Counted from the stretch's first letter, positions 1 through 10,527 are shown. The stretch is 64,000 bases of DNA from Bacteroidia bacterium (GCA_030426665.1 JAUHYD010000005.1:1-64000), one strand, 5' to 3'. Numbers and translations: made by a program. Notes: generated by a model not told the origin, from the sequence alone.

Positions 1-3000
1 ATCGCGGTTGGTAATGCATTCACGATTACCGTCGCGCTGCTGTTCATTGCAGACATACAGCTGGTTGACATATCTGTTGCCTGTACTGTGTACATGCCGG
101 CTGCTGTCTGATTGCCGAATGACAGTGCTGCGCCCGTGCCGCTTAACGCTGCGCCTACGCTTGCTGTGCCGTTCATCAGCTGATACGCGATTCCGGGGGT
201 ACTGTTGTTCAGTGTTACCGATACCCCTTCTGAACCTGCGCACAGTGTTCCGCCGCCACCTACTGTATATACTTCAGGTACCGCATTTACATTTACGGTG
301 GCACTGCTGCTCATCGCCGACATACATCCCGTAGCACTGTTTGTTGCCATTACGCTGTACGTCCCTGCGCCCGTCTGCATTCCGAAGCTGATAGCGCCGC
401 CATTGCCCGATACTGCAGTGCCTGTTGCGACACCACCATTGTATAACTGATAGTTGATACCTGTATTAGAACTGCTCAGGCCTATCGCTACACCTTCACC
501 GCCCTGGCAGTAATCGCCACCGCCGGTTACGCCGTATACGGTTGGTAAGCTGTTCTCTGTTACGATCGCACTACCGGTCATATACTTGCTGCACATCGTC
601 ACATCGTTGGTGGCTACCACCATGTAGGTGCCGTTGCCCGTTACCGTACCGAAGTCTATCGGTGCGCCGGTACCGGCCATTGGTAAGCCGTATGCGGTGC
701 TGCCGTTCATCAACTGATATGATACACCGGTATTTGAGCTGCTCAGGATAACATGTACCCCGGCATCGCCCTGACAGTAGCTGCCGCCACCGCTAACGGT
801 ATACGCAGTTGGTAAGCTGTTCGTGCTTACCGTCGCACTGCCACTCATCGTTGTGGTACAACCGGTAGTAGGATTCATGCCTACTACGGTGTATTCTCCG
901 TTTGTCGTATGCAATCCGAAGCTGATGCTGCCGCCGCTACCTGTTTGAGGACCACCTACCGTGCTGCCATCAAGGTAAAGACGATAGCTGATTCCTGGTG
1001 TAGACGTTGCCAGACCTATCGTTACTCCTGCATCGCCGGAGCAATAAGCACCGCCGCCCGTTACTATGTGACTTGTCGGTTGCGCATTTACTACTACTGT
1101 TGCGCCGCCGCTCATATTTCTTTCACAACCGGTGCTTGCATTCATCGCGGATACCGTATAGGTACCGGCTCCTGTCTGCGCACCGAAGTTGATAGAACCA
1201 CCTGTACCGGGTACAGGGGCTCCTACAGGTGCTGCGCCGTTGTATAATTGATAATTTATGCCGGTACCACTGTTGTTCAGGTATACATTCGTACCTGTAC
1301 CGCCGGCACAGATAGTACCGCCACCCGTTACTGTCTGTACTACAGGAAGGCTGCTCGTGCTTACTACCGCACTGCCGCTCATCATTGACGTACAACCCGT
1401 GCTGATACCCGAAGCCTGTACCATATAGGTACCTGCAGAGGTATACATACCGAAGTCGATTGCATCGCCCGTACCGAATACAGGGGCACCCGCTGTTGCC
1501 GTGCCTTTGTACAACTGGTAACTCGTACCGGGGGTACTGCTGCTCAATCCGATATTTACACCCGTACCACCCGCACAATAACTACCGCCACCCGTTACAC
1601 TGTGTACAACAGGAAGACTGCTCGCATTAACAATTGCGCTGCCACTCATCGTTGCTGCGCACGTAGTGGCTGGGTTATAGGCAAGTACTGTATAAGTACC
1701 GCCGGCTGTCTGACTGCCGAAGTTCAGGGATAATCCCGTACCGGTCATCATGCTGCCGATGGCAACACTGCCATTGTACAACTGATAAGCTATACCTGAC
1801 TGAGAGCCATTCAGCCCAACCAATACTCCTGTACCGCCCGTGCAGTAGCTACCGCCACCGGTTACATTATAAGTAGTCGGCAGGTTGTTTACGGATACCA
1901 TTTTGCTGCCGCTCATTGTCGTGCTGCAACCCGATACTCCACCGGTACCAATCACCTGGTACGTACCTGCTGTCGTTTGTAAACCGAAGTCTAAACCTGC
2001 TCCTGTGCCTGCCATTGGGCTGCCTACTGCCAATGAACCATTGTACAACTGATAGTTGACACCGGCATTAGAACCACTCAAGCCAAGGCTTACACCTTCT
2101 CCACCGGAGCAGTACGCACCGCCACCGGTTACATTATAACTCATAGGTGCAGCATCTGTGCTTACTGTGGCACTACCACTCATTGTTGCTTCACAACCGG
2201 TGGTCGTATTCATCGCTTTTACCGTATAGGTACCGTTGGACGTCTGATTGCCGAAATTCAGCGCACTGCCCGTGCCGGGCATGCCGCTACCGGCAGGACT
2301 CAATCCATTATATAACTGATACACGATACCTGTCTGACTATTATTTAATCCTATTGCTACACCACCGGTGCCGTTACAGTAACTGCCGCCACCAGTAATT
2401 GTATAGCTTGATGGCAGATTGTTTACCGTTACAGGTACACTGCCCGACATATTACTTGTACAGCTGCTCATCGGATTCGTTGCTACTACTGAGTACGTGC
2501 CTGCATCGGTAATCATACCGAAGCTTAACGCACTGCCCGTTCCAACTGCAGGGGCGCCGACTGCTGCTACACCATTGTATAACTGATAGCTCATGCCGCT
2601 CTCGGATCCCGTAAGTGTTACTCCTACGCCACCGCTACCATTACAATAGCTGCCACCACCCGATACGCCGTACACTACAGGCACATTGTCGATTGTGATG
2701 CTCGCACCACCCGTCATTGCACGCGTACACAGCGTTGTGCTGTTCGTTGCCATAACACTATAGATACCTGCTGCTGTCTGATTGCCGAAGCTGATAGCAC
2801 CACCCGTTCCGGTAACTACGCTACCTACAGGAATACCGCCTTTGTATAACTGATATTCTACGCCGGATGTTGAACCACTCAGCCCTATTGCTATACCCGC
2901 ACTACCGGCACAATAGTTCGTACCTGTAGAGGTTACCGTGTACAACGTTGGTAATGCATTTACGGATACCGTACCACTGCCCGCCATATCTGATTCACAT

Positions 3001-5090
3001 CCCGTAACACTATTTGACGCATGAACAGTATAAGTACCCGCTGCGCTGATATAACCGAAGCTTACCGCGCTGCCCGTACCCATTACTACACTTGCTAGTG
3101 TAACGCCATTATACAAACTGTAGTTTACACCAGCAGTAGAAGAACTCAGCCCAATAGCTACACCACTGCCGCCTTCACAATAACTACCCGTACCCGTAAC
3201 CGCATATGATGTCGGTAACGGATTAACGCCGATGGACGCACTGCCACTCATATTGCTCGAACAACCCGTAGATGGATTAATCGCAAATACTGTGTATGTT
3301 CCGGGATCTGTCTGTAAACCGAAGCTGATCGGCAGGTTGGTACCCGCTACAGCTGCACTTGACAATACTGCGCCACGATACAACGTATAGTTAACGCCGG
3401 GCTGAGAGCCACCTACTCCTATCGATACGCCCGTATCGCCAAGGCAGTAATTACCTCCACCCGTTACAGGATATATGACTGGTAACGTATTTACCGTTAC
3501 GGTTGCAGAACCAGACATTGTTGACGTACAGCCGGTTGTAAGGTTAGTCGCCATTACGGTATAAATGCCGCCTTCTGTCTGAAGACCGAAGTTAAGACTA
3601 CCACCCGTACCTGCTACAGGACCGCCTACGGCAACTCCGGAGCGATACAACTGATAATTTACACCTGTCTGTGAACCGGACAAGGTTACATTCACACCTA
3701 CCTCACCGACACAGAAGCTACCACCACCGCCTACACTGTAAGTATTTGGATTTGAATTTACTGTTATCGTCGCAGATCCTGACATCGCAGACGAACAACC
3801 ATTGCCGTTTGTTGCACCTATTGTATAGGTACCTGAAGTAGTATATAAACCAAAGTTCATTGCAGCACCTGTACCCGTCATAGTAGCTACCGGACTACCG
3901 CCTGTTGACAATGTATACGTTACACCGGCCGTAGATCCGTTGAGCGTAATCGCTACTCCGCTACCACCGCTGCAATAACTACCTCCTCCACCAACTGTAA
4001 ATACAGGTGGGGTACTATGTACTATCACAGTTGCACTGCCACTCATCGTTGCCGTACAGCCATTACCGTTAACGGCTCCTACTGTATACACGCCTGTAGC
4101 AGATACCACCGGCAACTCAAGGGCTGCGCCCGTACCGGATACAGAACCGCCATACGTTGCGCCGCTACTGTTATACAACTGATACGTAACACCTACCTCT
4201 GAACCTGCAAGTCCCGTGGCAACGCCCGCATCTCCGGAACACATACTGCCACCACCGGTTACTGTCTGTGTTGACGGTGAACTGTTAACGCCTACCGTTA
4301 CACTGCCGGACATTGCATTCGTACAACCCGTAGACAAGTTCATTGCAGATACGCTATACGTACCTGTTGCTGTCATATTACCGAAACTCAATGCAGCACC
4401 ACTACCACTCGTAGGTGTCACTACACCGCCATCTCTGTATAATGTATATTGAATACCGGCAGCACCGTAGGAAAGACCTACTTCAACTCCGGATGTACCG
4501 GCACAATAATTACCGCCACCGGTTACGCTAAACGCATCAGGTAACGGATCGATACTTACTGACGCACTACCGGACATCGACACCTGACAACCTGCGCCGG
4601 CTCCCGGGTTCGCAATAGCCGTATAACTACCGGCACCGGTCTGAAGACCAAACGACATAGGAGCACCGGTACCGGTAAACAAACTGCCTACAGGTGTAGC
4701 ACCATTATATAACTGATAACTTACTCCAGCATCTGAACTGGTAAGTATTACCTCAGAACCCGTACCGCCTGCACAATAAGAACCACCACCACCAATTGCA
4801 TATGTTGAAGGCACTGCCGTAATATTGACTGTCGCCTCGCCGGTCATCTCACGCGTACATCCGCTGCTCAGGTTCGTAGCCAACACGGTATATGTACCAA
4901 CCGTTGCCTGAAGACCGAAACTAACGCCGGCTCCCGTACCACCGGTACTCGCAACTGCTGTTGATCCCATAAACAACTGATATGTATTACCACCGTCAGA
5001 ACCGTCCAGTGTTATCTCAACACCCGGTCCGCCGGTACAATAACTTCCGCCACCCGTAACATTATACGCTCCGGATGCGGTACCTACTGA
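1..5090 (-). repeat. About 19 tandem repeats of about 267 bp (about 89 aa)
   Basis: The same protein pattern recurs every 262-273 bp within the giant gene. Each copy has a motif like GGGSYC, then a GV..GLS segment, then YQLYNG, then SFG.QT.AGTYTV, then a TGC and MSGSATV, and finally a VN.LP linker. Linkers fall near 8, 271, 541, 809, 1075, 1342, 1611, 1876, 2145, 2410, 2674, 2947, 3212, 3479, 3747, 4010, 4272, 4537 and 4807. Unlike the array at 18-33 kb, the spacing drifts by a few codons and copies are clearly diverged, so this looks like an older expansion. Each copy holds two conserved cysteines, suggesting one disulfide per Ig-like fold. The array continues past the window edge. Confidence 0.85.
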
Positions 5091-8000
5091 TATCGCTGTA
5101 CTATTATCGCTCGCTAAATTGATAACACAACCCGTTGTATTATCAATTGCATCTACTGTTATGATTGTCGTACCTCCCGAAGTGAAAATATCACCCGCAG
5201 TAGTAAAGGTGCCCGTACCACCGCTCAATACTAATGTAGCTGTATTGCCGGTTGATGTAGATGCACCACTCAAACTATAAGTTACTTCATAGGTGCCATC
5301 GCCGAATGTACTGCTGTTTACTGTAACTACAGATCCAGCACCAACACATGTATTGGTCCCGGAAATCGAAGTTACATTAGCTCCGAATGTAGTCGTATTG
5401 CTACCCGGCGTTGCTTCACAACCACTCTCATTGGCAACCGCCGTAACAGTAACCGTAGTAACGTCATCGGACGTCAACAAAGAACCAGGAATATCAAACG
5501 TACCATCTGTGGCACCCATAGTCAATGTAGCCGTATTGCCGGTAGACGTATTTGCACCACTTAAGTTATAGGTAACTGTATATGTACCAGCCCCCATTGA
5601 TGAGCTTGTAACGGTCACTGTTGAACCGGAACCGGAACAAGAGTTAGTAGCGCTCATAGAGTAAGTTGAAAGATCCGGCGGAGCGTTACGTGTAACAGGT
5701 ATTGCCGGAGTTGTATTACTGTTACCACCGCAAGATACTATCGCACGATAGTACATGGTACCAACAGATGTTAACTCAGGTGCCTGAAATGCTGATGTTG
5801 TGGCTCCGGAAACTGCCGTAAAACCTGATGTAGGACTGGAAGAAGACTCCCAAACATAGGAAATGCCACCTGCAATTGTCTCACCGACGTTAAACAACGT
5901 TGGCTTGAATGCACCACAACCCTCAGGTGGTCCGGCACAAACAATCCCCGCTTCAGGTGTACCCGAACACGAAGGTGTACCACCGTTAATTACAACTTTA
6001 TAGTCTCTTACATTACCATAATTAGTCGTTGTTGTAGGACATGATTTCACATTCGGATATGTAGGCACAGAACCACTATTGTAGTAACCAACTATCCTCA
6101 TCCGAAAATTACCGGAAGGAGCGCCAGAAGGAATAGTAAAGGTAAGATACATCGTATTGGACGAAACAGACCCATAAGCAAATCCTCCAAGCGTTTCATT
6201 ACTTTCAAATGTACCGCTGTTATCGTAGTCTATCCACATCTGCACATGAAAGCTACTGTAATATGGATTTGATATATTCAACGTGGCGGTATAGGTGCTA
6301 CCCGAATTCAGCGTAACGGACATAGATCCAGTCCTATCCATGTAGTTCGCTGAACATGCCGACGTTCCTGAATAGTTACTTGGATCGTAAATATTTGTAC
6401 CAGACTCACCTGTAAGCGACCTAACGCTTGTGTTCATCGGATATGACGAGCACGTATAATTAAAGTTCGGCGTACAACTCGACGCTGCCATTGATGCTGC
6501 TGTATAGGAAACTGACGCAACAGAAGAAGCCACAGCACTTCCAGACCCACAAGTTACCAAACAACGAAACTGTGTGGACGTATTAATGCCTTTAAAGCTA
6601 TACTCCCTATAAAACCCGTCAGCCATATTTTCCCAGGTAGTACCTCCATCGGTTGACTGCTGCCATTGATATATTAAATCACCATCAGTAGATGCGCCAG
6701 ACAAAGACAACAGGAAATCCGTATCACCACCACCAGTAGACGGTGTAAGTACCGCTGTTCCTGCTGTTGGAGTACCACTACATGCTGTTGCATTGCCGGA
6801 TCCACTCACATAAATAGTCATTGGATCTGCACCACCACCGGAAATAGTTATATCACCGCCCGCCATTGTAGTGGCAGTCGGAGTAAAACGTACATACAGG
6901 TTTCTCGCAGACAGATCTCCATAATTATAAAACACATTCATTGAAGAGCTCCATGTAATTCCATCTAAAGTCACTTCGAAACCTTCCGGTGCTGTAATAG
7001 ATAACTCACCTACAGTGGGAAGCAAATTACTACCCCAGAAATTCGAAAATTTCACCGGAGCAGATACACTTCCAACAGCAGTGTTTGAACCAAAGTCCAA
7101 TGTATCTACTGTAATTCCTATTGTGGGTGTTGCTTGCTTAATAACTGCGGTATAATCTCTGGTATCTGCATATGCCACATATATATCAGGGCATGACCGT
7201 TGATGTGGGTACGCAGGATAATATGGGTTCACCCCAGGTCCGTTATAGCTACTTCCGCCATAACCATTCATTACACGCATTCTGTGAGCGCCCAAAGGTG
7301 CATCTGCGGGAATTGTGATAGTAGGATTCGGGCGACCAGTCGGTCCGGTAGGATTTGTATTATAAGCGTATCCACCTACAAGTTCGTATCCATTATCGAA
7401 TCGGCCATCATCATTAAAGTCAATCCATATTGAACCGGTTATATAATTCTGTCCGCTTTTACCCATTACTGCACTATACTCACCGCCTTTACTGAACACG
7501 GCCTGAGTATCAGGGCTGTTATAGTATTTTGGTGTATAACTTCTGGCATCGGCAATATTTCCTTCATCATGATAAACAATTACCGGGTTACCACCTGTAC
7601 CTACATAATAGCTGGAGCTACTATATCTTGAGGTTGGAGTACATCCACTTGACGGTAATGAGAATGATACCATTGTTGACGCAGAATTAGATGAAGTGCC
7701 GGAACAAGTTGTTACACAACGGAAATAGGTATCTCCACCCAAACCACTATAGTTATACGTCGTTCCTGACGCACCTGAAATGTTTGTCCATGTTGCATCA
7801 TCCGAAGACGACTGCCATTGGTAGGTAATGCCGCCACCTGTCGAACCGCCGGACAAGGATAACTCTATTTGAGTAGCAGCACCACCACTTGTCGGAGTAG
7901 CACTTGCTGTACCTTCCGAAGGTGCACCGGAACATGCTGTTCCACCTGCACCGGATAACGCAACTGTAACTGCAGAACTCAAACCGCCGCCAGAAATTGA

Positions 8001-9857
8001 GATATTACCCGAATATGATGTTTCCGCGGTCGGTGTAAACCGAACGTATACAGGTACATCTTCAAACCCACCACCGGAATAAGAATAAGTTTGTGCAGTT
8101 GTAAACCAGTTTTCTCCGTCAAATGAGAATTCAAAATTTGATGAACTTGTATTTATTGTCACAGGTCCCGTAGCAAGTAGAGAACCCGTCATCGCAAAAA
8201 TGAACTTTCCAGAAGTACTTCCAGATACTAACGTTCCAAAATCATGTGAATCAGATGTCGTCACTACACTTGGTACGACTGGCTGAATGATTACGTGACC
8301 ATCTCCCCACTTATTAAAACCCTGTGTATGTACAACATTTGTCGCAGCACCATCTGTATAAGACGAACCACCACCGGCACCGGTCCGATACGAATAACCA
8401 CCGGAACCACCGCCGTAATAACCACCACCGCCACCACCGGCACCGGAATTTGAATTTGCATTACCTCCATTAAGAGTAGAACCACTACCTCCGGAAGCTG
8501 CGGTACCTCCGGAAGACTGACTACCGCCAGTACTCTGAGTTCCTGAATACGCCAAACCCGACTCACCGGTCAGTCCTCCTCCGTCTCCACCTTTGGATGT
8601 ATTGAAATAAGACGAATTATAACAACCGGCGCCGCCGCCACCGCCGGCAACAATTTTACGGTTACTGGTGGACGTACTACCAATACGAATATCAGAAGAA
8701 CCACCGCCACCGCCGCCGCAATATGATGAACCGTTATAAGCACCACGTCCGCCACCGTTATATCCGCCATACGCATAGCTATAATAATCTGCAGACTTTC
8801 CTACGCCACCTACATATACATATATTGTCTGTCCTGGAGTAACGGGTAACATCGCTTGAGTACGACCACCGTTACCACCTTCACTTCTATAATTATATTG
8901 TGGATATTTAAAACTTGGCCCCCCTGTTGCTCCAATAGCATCAACAGAAACGTAGTTAACTCCCGAAGGAACTGTATATGTCTGCACACTTCCGGAATAT
9001 CCAAAACCTGCTGCACCATCAATAAGTGGCGTAATCCTAACTAAACCGTCACCCATTCCCTGCATGTTTGTCCCTTGTGCATGGTGTACATTACTACATA
9101 GCGAAGAGTTCGTATAAGACGAACCACCGCCGCCACCACCATAGGCTCCGCCACCACCACCATAGTAGCCGCCACCGCCGCCACCGGAATAGTAGTTGGA
9201 AGAATAAGAGTTACCACCCTGACCTAGACTACCGTTAGTAGCTCCGGAATAAGCCGTACCCCTTGCCCCACCGGAAGACTGAGTACCACCCTTCCCACAA
9301 TAACTACTGGTAAAACTATTGACACCCTTACCGTTACCTCCAGTTAGACCTCCCCCATCGCCACCACGCTCATAGTTGGTTTGGCTGGAACTAGAACGCC
9401 GGCCTGCGCCACCGCCACCACCGGCAACGATAACACGGTTACTCAATGCAGTTCCGCCTATACGAATGTCAGTAGCTCCACCTCCGCCACCGCCGTAGCC
9501 GCGACCATTACCGCCACCATTGTACCCACCGGGGTAAACAATACAGCAATAAGTTCCGCTATAACACGAGCCTTTACCTGCACCTCCAACAAAAATATTC
9601 AGGACCTGACCCGGAGTCACATCCAATTCGCAGGTCACACTTCCACCCCAGCCCGGTCTTGAATAATAATAGTTTTGACCGCCACGGGCTCCAAGCGCCT
9701 CAACAAACAACTTGGTCACACCATCAGGAACGGTGTACTGCTGCATCCCCCCTGTGTAGTTAAAGGTCGATGTGTTATCACCGGCCTGCTGCGCTTGCGC
9801 ACTCCACCCAAGCATCAACACCGACAGGATGGTACTTAATAGGAAACTTCTCTTCAT
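1..9857 (-). CDS. Giant secreted repeat protein, N-terminal part (C-terminus beyond window)
   Basis: The frame is open from an ATG at 9857 to the window edge, about 3285 codons with no stop; reading checks at 3-60, about 6000, about 8400 and 9857 all fall in one frame. A signal peptide ends near residue 24 (SAQAQQ). Two glycine-rich modules follow (about 25-275 and 285-525). Next come two copies of a module made of a beta-sandwich domain, an Ig-like domain and a GEVED-type domain (about 525-1290; the second shows IWIDFNDDG and HRMRVM). Two beta-rich repeats (about 1400-1590) lead into about 19 tandem repeats of about 89 aa running to the edge. It is probably a T9SS-exported adhesin, but the sorting domain would lie outside the window, so export route and full size are inferred. 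No enzyme motif was seen. Confidence 0.85.
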   Translation of the reverse strand, partial: MKRSFLLSTILSVLMLGWSAQAQQAGDNTSTFNYTGGMQQYTVPDGVTKLFVEALGARGGQNYYYSRPGWGGSVTCELDVTPGQVLNIFVGGAGKGSCYSGTYCCIVYPGGYNGGGNGRGYGGGGGGATDIRIGGTALSNRVIVAGGGGGAGRRSSSSQTNYERGGDGGGLTGGNGKGVNSFTSSYCGKGGTQSSGGARGTAYSGATNGSLGQGGNSYSSNYYSGGGGGGYYGGGGGAYGGGGGGSSYTNSSLCSNVHHAQGTNMQGMGDGLVRITPLIDGAAGFGYSGSVQTYTVPSGVNYVSVDAIGATGGPSFKYPQYNYRSEGGNGGRTQAMLPVTPGQTIYVYVGGVGKSADYYSYAYGGYNGGGRGAYNGSSYCGGGGGGSSDIRIGSTSTSNRKIVAGGGGGAGCYNSSYFNTSKGGDGGGLTGESGLAYSGTQSTGGSQSSGGTAASGGSGSTLNGGNANSNSGAGGGGGGYYGGGSGGYSYRTGAGGGSSYTDGAATNVVHTQGFNKWGDGHVIIQPVVPSVVTTSDSHDFGTLVSGSTSGKFIFAMTGSLLATGPVTINTSSSNFEFSFDGENWFTTAQTYSYSGGGFEDVPVYVRFTPTAETSYSGNISISGGGLSSAVTVALSGAGGTACSGAPSEGTASATPTSGGAATQIELSLSGGSTGGGITYQWQSSSDDATWTNISGASGTTYNYSGLGGDTYFRCVTTCSGTSSNSASTMVSFSLPSSGCTPTSRYSSSSYYVGTGGNPVIVYHDEGNIADARSYTPKYYNSPDTQAVFSKGGEYSAVMGKSGQNYITGSIWIDFNDDGRFDNGYELVGGYAYNTNPTGPTGRPNPTITIPADAPLGAHRMRVMNGYGGSSYNGPGVNPYYPAYPHQRSCPDIYVAYADTRDYTAVIKQATPTIGITVDTLDFGSNTAVGSVSAPVKFSNFWGSNLLPTVGELSITAPEGFEVTLDGITWSSSMNVFYNYGDLSARNLYVRFTPTATTMAGGDITISGGGADPMTIYVSGSGNATACSGTPTAGTAVLTPSTGGGDTDFLLSLSGASTDGDLIYQWQQSTDGGTTWENMADGFYREYSFKGINTSTQFRCLVTCGSGSAVASSVASVSYTAASMAASSCTPNFNYTCSSYPMNTSVRSLTGESGTNIYDPSNYSGTSACSANYMDRTGSMSVTLNSGSTYTATLNISNPYYSSFHVQMWIDYDNSGTFESNETLGGFAYGSVSSNTMYLTFTIPSGAPSGNFRMRIVGYYNSGSVPTYPNVKSCPTTTTNYGNVRDYKVVINGGTPSCSGTPEAGIVCAGPPEGCGAFKPTLFNVGETIAGGISYVWESSSSPTSGFTAVSGATTSAFQAPELTSVGTMYYRAIVSCGGNSNTTPAIPVTRNAPPDLSTYSMSATNSCSGSGSTVTVTSSSMGAGTYTVTYNLSGANTSTGNTATLTMGATDGTFDIPGSLLTSDDVTTVTVTAVANESGCEATPGSNTTTFGANVTSISGTNTCVGAGSVVTVNSSTFGDGTYEVTYSLSGASTSTGNTATLVLSGGTGTFTTAGDIFTSGGTTIITVDAIDNTTGCVINLASDNSTAISVGTASGAYNVTGGGSYCTGGPGVEITLDGSDGGNTYQLFMGSTAVASTGGTGAGVSFGLQATVGTYTVLATNLSSGCTREMTGEATVNITAVPSTYAIGGGGSYCAGGTGSEVILTSSDAGVSYQLYNGATPVGSLFTGTGAPMSFGLQTGAGSYTAIANPGAGAGCQVSMSGSASVSIDPLPDAFSVTGGGNYCAGTSGVEVGLSYGAAGIQYTLYRDGGVVTPTSGSGAALSFGNMTATGTYSVSAMNLSTGCTNAMSGSVTVGVNSSPSTQTVTGGGSMCSGDAGVATGLAGSEVGVTYQLYNSSGATYGGSVSGTGAALELPVVSATGVYTVGAVNGNGCTATMSGSATVIVHSTPPVFTVGGGGSYCSGGSGVAITLNGSTAGVTYTLSTGGSPVATMTGTGAAMNFGLYTTSGTYTIGATNGNGCSSAMSGSATITVNSNPNTYSVGGGGSFCVGEVGVNVTLSGSQTGVNYQLYRSGVAVGGPVAGTGGSLNFGLQTEGGIYTVMATNLTTGCTSTMSGSATVTVNTLPVIYPVTGGGNYCLGDTGVSIGVGGSQPGVNYTLYRGAVLSSAAVAGTNLPISFGLQTDPGTYTVFAINPSTGCSSNMSGSASIGVNPLPTSYAVTGTGSYCEGGSGVAIGLSSSTAGVNYSLYNGVTLASVVMGTGSAVSFGYISAAGTYTVHASNSVTGCESDMAGSGTVSVNALPTLYTVTSTGTNYCAGSAGIAIGLSGSTSGVEYQLYKGGIPVGSVVTGTGGAISFGNQTAAGIYSVMATNSTTLCTRAMTGGASITIDNVPVVYGVSGGGSYCNGSGGVGVTLTGSESGMSYQLYNGVAAVGAPAVGTGSALSFGMITDAGTYSVVATNPMSSCTSNMSGSVPVTVNNLPSSYTITGGGSYCNGTGGVAIGLNNSQTGIVYQLYNGLSPAGSGMPGTGSALNFGNQTSNGTYTVKAMNTTTGCEATMSGSATVSTDAAPMSYNVTGGGAYCSGGEGVSLGLSGSNAGVNYQLYNGSLAVGSPMAGTGAGLDFGLQTTAGTYQVIGTGGVSGCSTTMSGSKMVSVNNLPTTYNVTGGGSYCTGGTGVLVGLNGSQSGIAYQLYNGSVAIGSMMTGTGLSLNFGSQTAGGTYTVLAYNPATTCAATMSGSAIVNASSLPVVHSVTGGGSYCAGGTGVNIGLSSSTPGTSYQLYKGTATAGAPVFGTGDAIDFGMYTSAGTYMVQASGISTGCTSMMSGSAVVSTSSLPVVQTVTGGGTICAGGTGTNVYLNNSGTGINYQLYNGAAPVGAPVPGTGGSINFGAQTGAGTYTVSAMNASTGCERNMSGGATVVVNAQPTSHIVTGGGAYCSGDAGVTIGLATSTPGISYRLYLDGSTVGGPQTGSGGSISFGLHTTNGEYTVVGMNPTTGCTTTMSGSATVSTNSLPTAYTVSGGGSYCQGDAGVHVILSSSNTGVSYQLMNGSTAYGLPMAGTGAPIDFGTVTGNGTYMVVATNDVTMCSKYMTGSAIVTENSLPTVYGVTGGGDYCQGGEGVAIGLSSSNTGINYQLYNGGVATGTAVSGNGGAISFGMQTGAGTYSVMATNSATGCMSAMSSSATVNVNAVPEVYTVGGGGTLCAGSEGVSVTLNNSTPGIAYQLMNGTASVGAALSGTGAALSFGNQTAAGMYTVQATDMSTSCMSAMNSSATVIVNALPTA
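5970..7460 (-). other. Two GEVED-type domain regions within the giant protein
   Basis: Two stretches in the 1-9857 gene read like GEVED domains. One contains MWIDYDNSGTF, IPSGAPSGNFRMRIVG and GNVRDYKVVI (near 6250-5990). The other contains IWIDFNDDGRF, IPADAPLGAHRMRV and TRDYTAVI (near 7440-7130). The pattern of an Asp-rich IDFN loop, then IP..A..G..RMR, then DY at the end is typical of this family, which is common in large Bacteroidota secreted proteins. Each is preceded by an Ig-like domain with a YQWQ core, so a module of about 370-390 residues appears to have been duplicated. Confidence 0.7.
8285..9790 (-). other. Two glycine-rich modules at the N-terminus of the giant protein
   Basis: Two related blocks of about 250 residues each begin with a short beta segment ending YTVP.GV, followed by V.A.GA.GG, a VTPGQ..., VGG.GK segment and long glycine runs such as AGGGGGAG, GGGGGGYYGGGG and GGGSSY. 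Both include S/TDIRIG before the first long run. The order matches glycine-rich domains found in bacterial surface proteins and in the extracellular region of ALK-type receptors. The function is unknown; the assignment is by motif reading only. Confidence 0.6.
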
Positions 9858-10138
9858 AATAGAACCAATTTATACGTATGAAAATATATATTTTATATAG
9901 AAACCTTACAACTATTCAACTTTCTGATTTTCAGAGCATCATGTCCTACCCGATTCTCATATTCAATTTACAAGACAATACTAATACCACGTCCTATAAC
10001 TCTATAAACTTCACTATAATTTGCCTTGCCTAATTTTTCTTCTGTTGTATATCTAATTCTATACCATAATATCACGAAAACCGCGACTATTATAAAGTAA
10101 ATTCTGAATTTCAGTTTACTAAAATAATAAAAAATTAT

Positions 10139-10178
10139 GTTAACAAATTGACCTTAATTGTTAACAGTTAGTTAACTG
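10139..10178. repeat. Cluster of GTTAAC inverted repeats
   Basis: GTTAACAA (10139-10146) is mirrored by TTGTTAAC (10158-10165), and CAGTTA (10165-10170) by TAACTG (10173-10178). GTTAAC occurs three times in 40 bp, about 280 bp ahead of the giant gene start at 9857. It could be an operator or a leader hairpin; there is no direct support for either. Confidence 0.4.
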
Positions 10179-10209
10179 TAAAGATATTTTGATTGATTTT
10201 ATAAAGCTA

Positions 10210-10217
10210 CAAATCTA
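10210..10217 (-). promoter_or_regulatory. Candidate Bacteroidota -7 element (TAGATTTG)
   Basis: On the minus strand this reads TAGATTTG, a full match to the TAnnTTTG -7 consensus. It lies about 350 nt ahead of the giant gene start at 9857, which would give a long leader. No clear -33 TTG element was seen at the usual spacing. Confidence 0.35.
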
Positions 10218-10471
10218 ACCTCCTAATAATCAGGGGGGGAATAAAACACCTCATAGATTATATGTAATTTTCATTTTTTTCGAAAAGTGGAATTATATAT
10301 AACACTATTTCTTTGTTTAATTTTTATTGGCATATTATGAGAAATAGAATAAAAATTAACTAAAAATAGAATATCCCCCGTGAAACATCTGCTTACCAGA
10401 TACTTACACAAGTACATGCCGCATATACGTCCCGTAATTGACAATATCCTGAAATCAGCTAAGATTATAAC

Positions 10472-10506
10472 AAAAAAAAGCGGTGTCGTAAATACGACAC
10501 CGCTTT
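10472..10506 (-). terminator. Intrinsic terminator of the 8612-aa giant gene
   Basis: A perfect inverted repeat (10477-10490 against 10493-10506, 14 bp with a two-base centre) lies 22 bp past the stop codon at 10528. On the minus strand it is followed by a run of T (10472-10479), the form of a strong rho-independent terminator. It separates the two giant genes into different transcripts. Confidence 0.9.
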
Positions 10507-10527
10507 CCAAAAATTATACAATACCAA

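Larger units (their letters stand above)
9858..10476. other. Non-coding region between the two giant genes
   Basis: This AT-rich stretch holds no convincing gene. The only longer frame (minus, 10271-10510) runs through the terminator at 10477-10506 and has no recognisable features. It contains a predicted -7 element at 10210-10217, a run of seven G at 10233-10239, and a cluster of GTTAAC-containing inverted repeats at 10139-10178. It is probably the 5' leader and control region of the giant gene ending at 9857. Confidence 0.6.

Noticed and set aside
10271-10510. Small minus-strand gene of 79 aa
   Set aside because: It runs through the perfect terminator hairpin at 10477-10506 and has no recognisable features.
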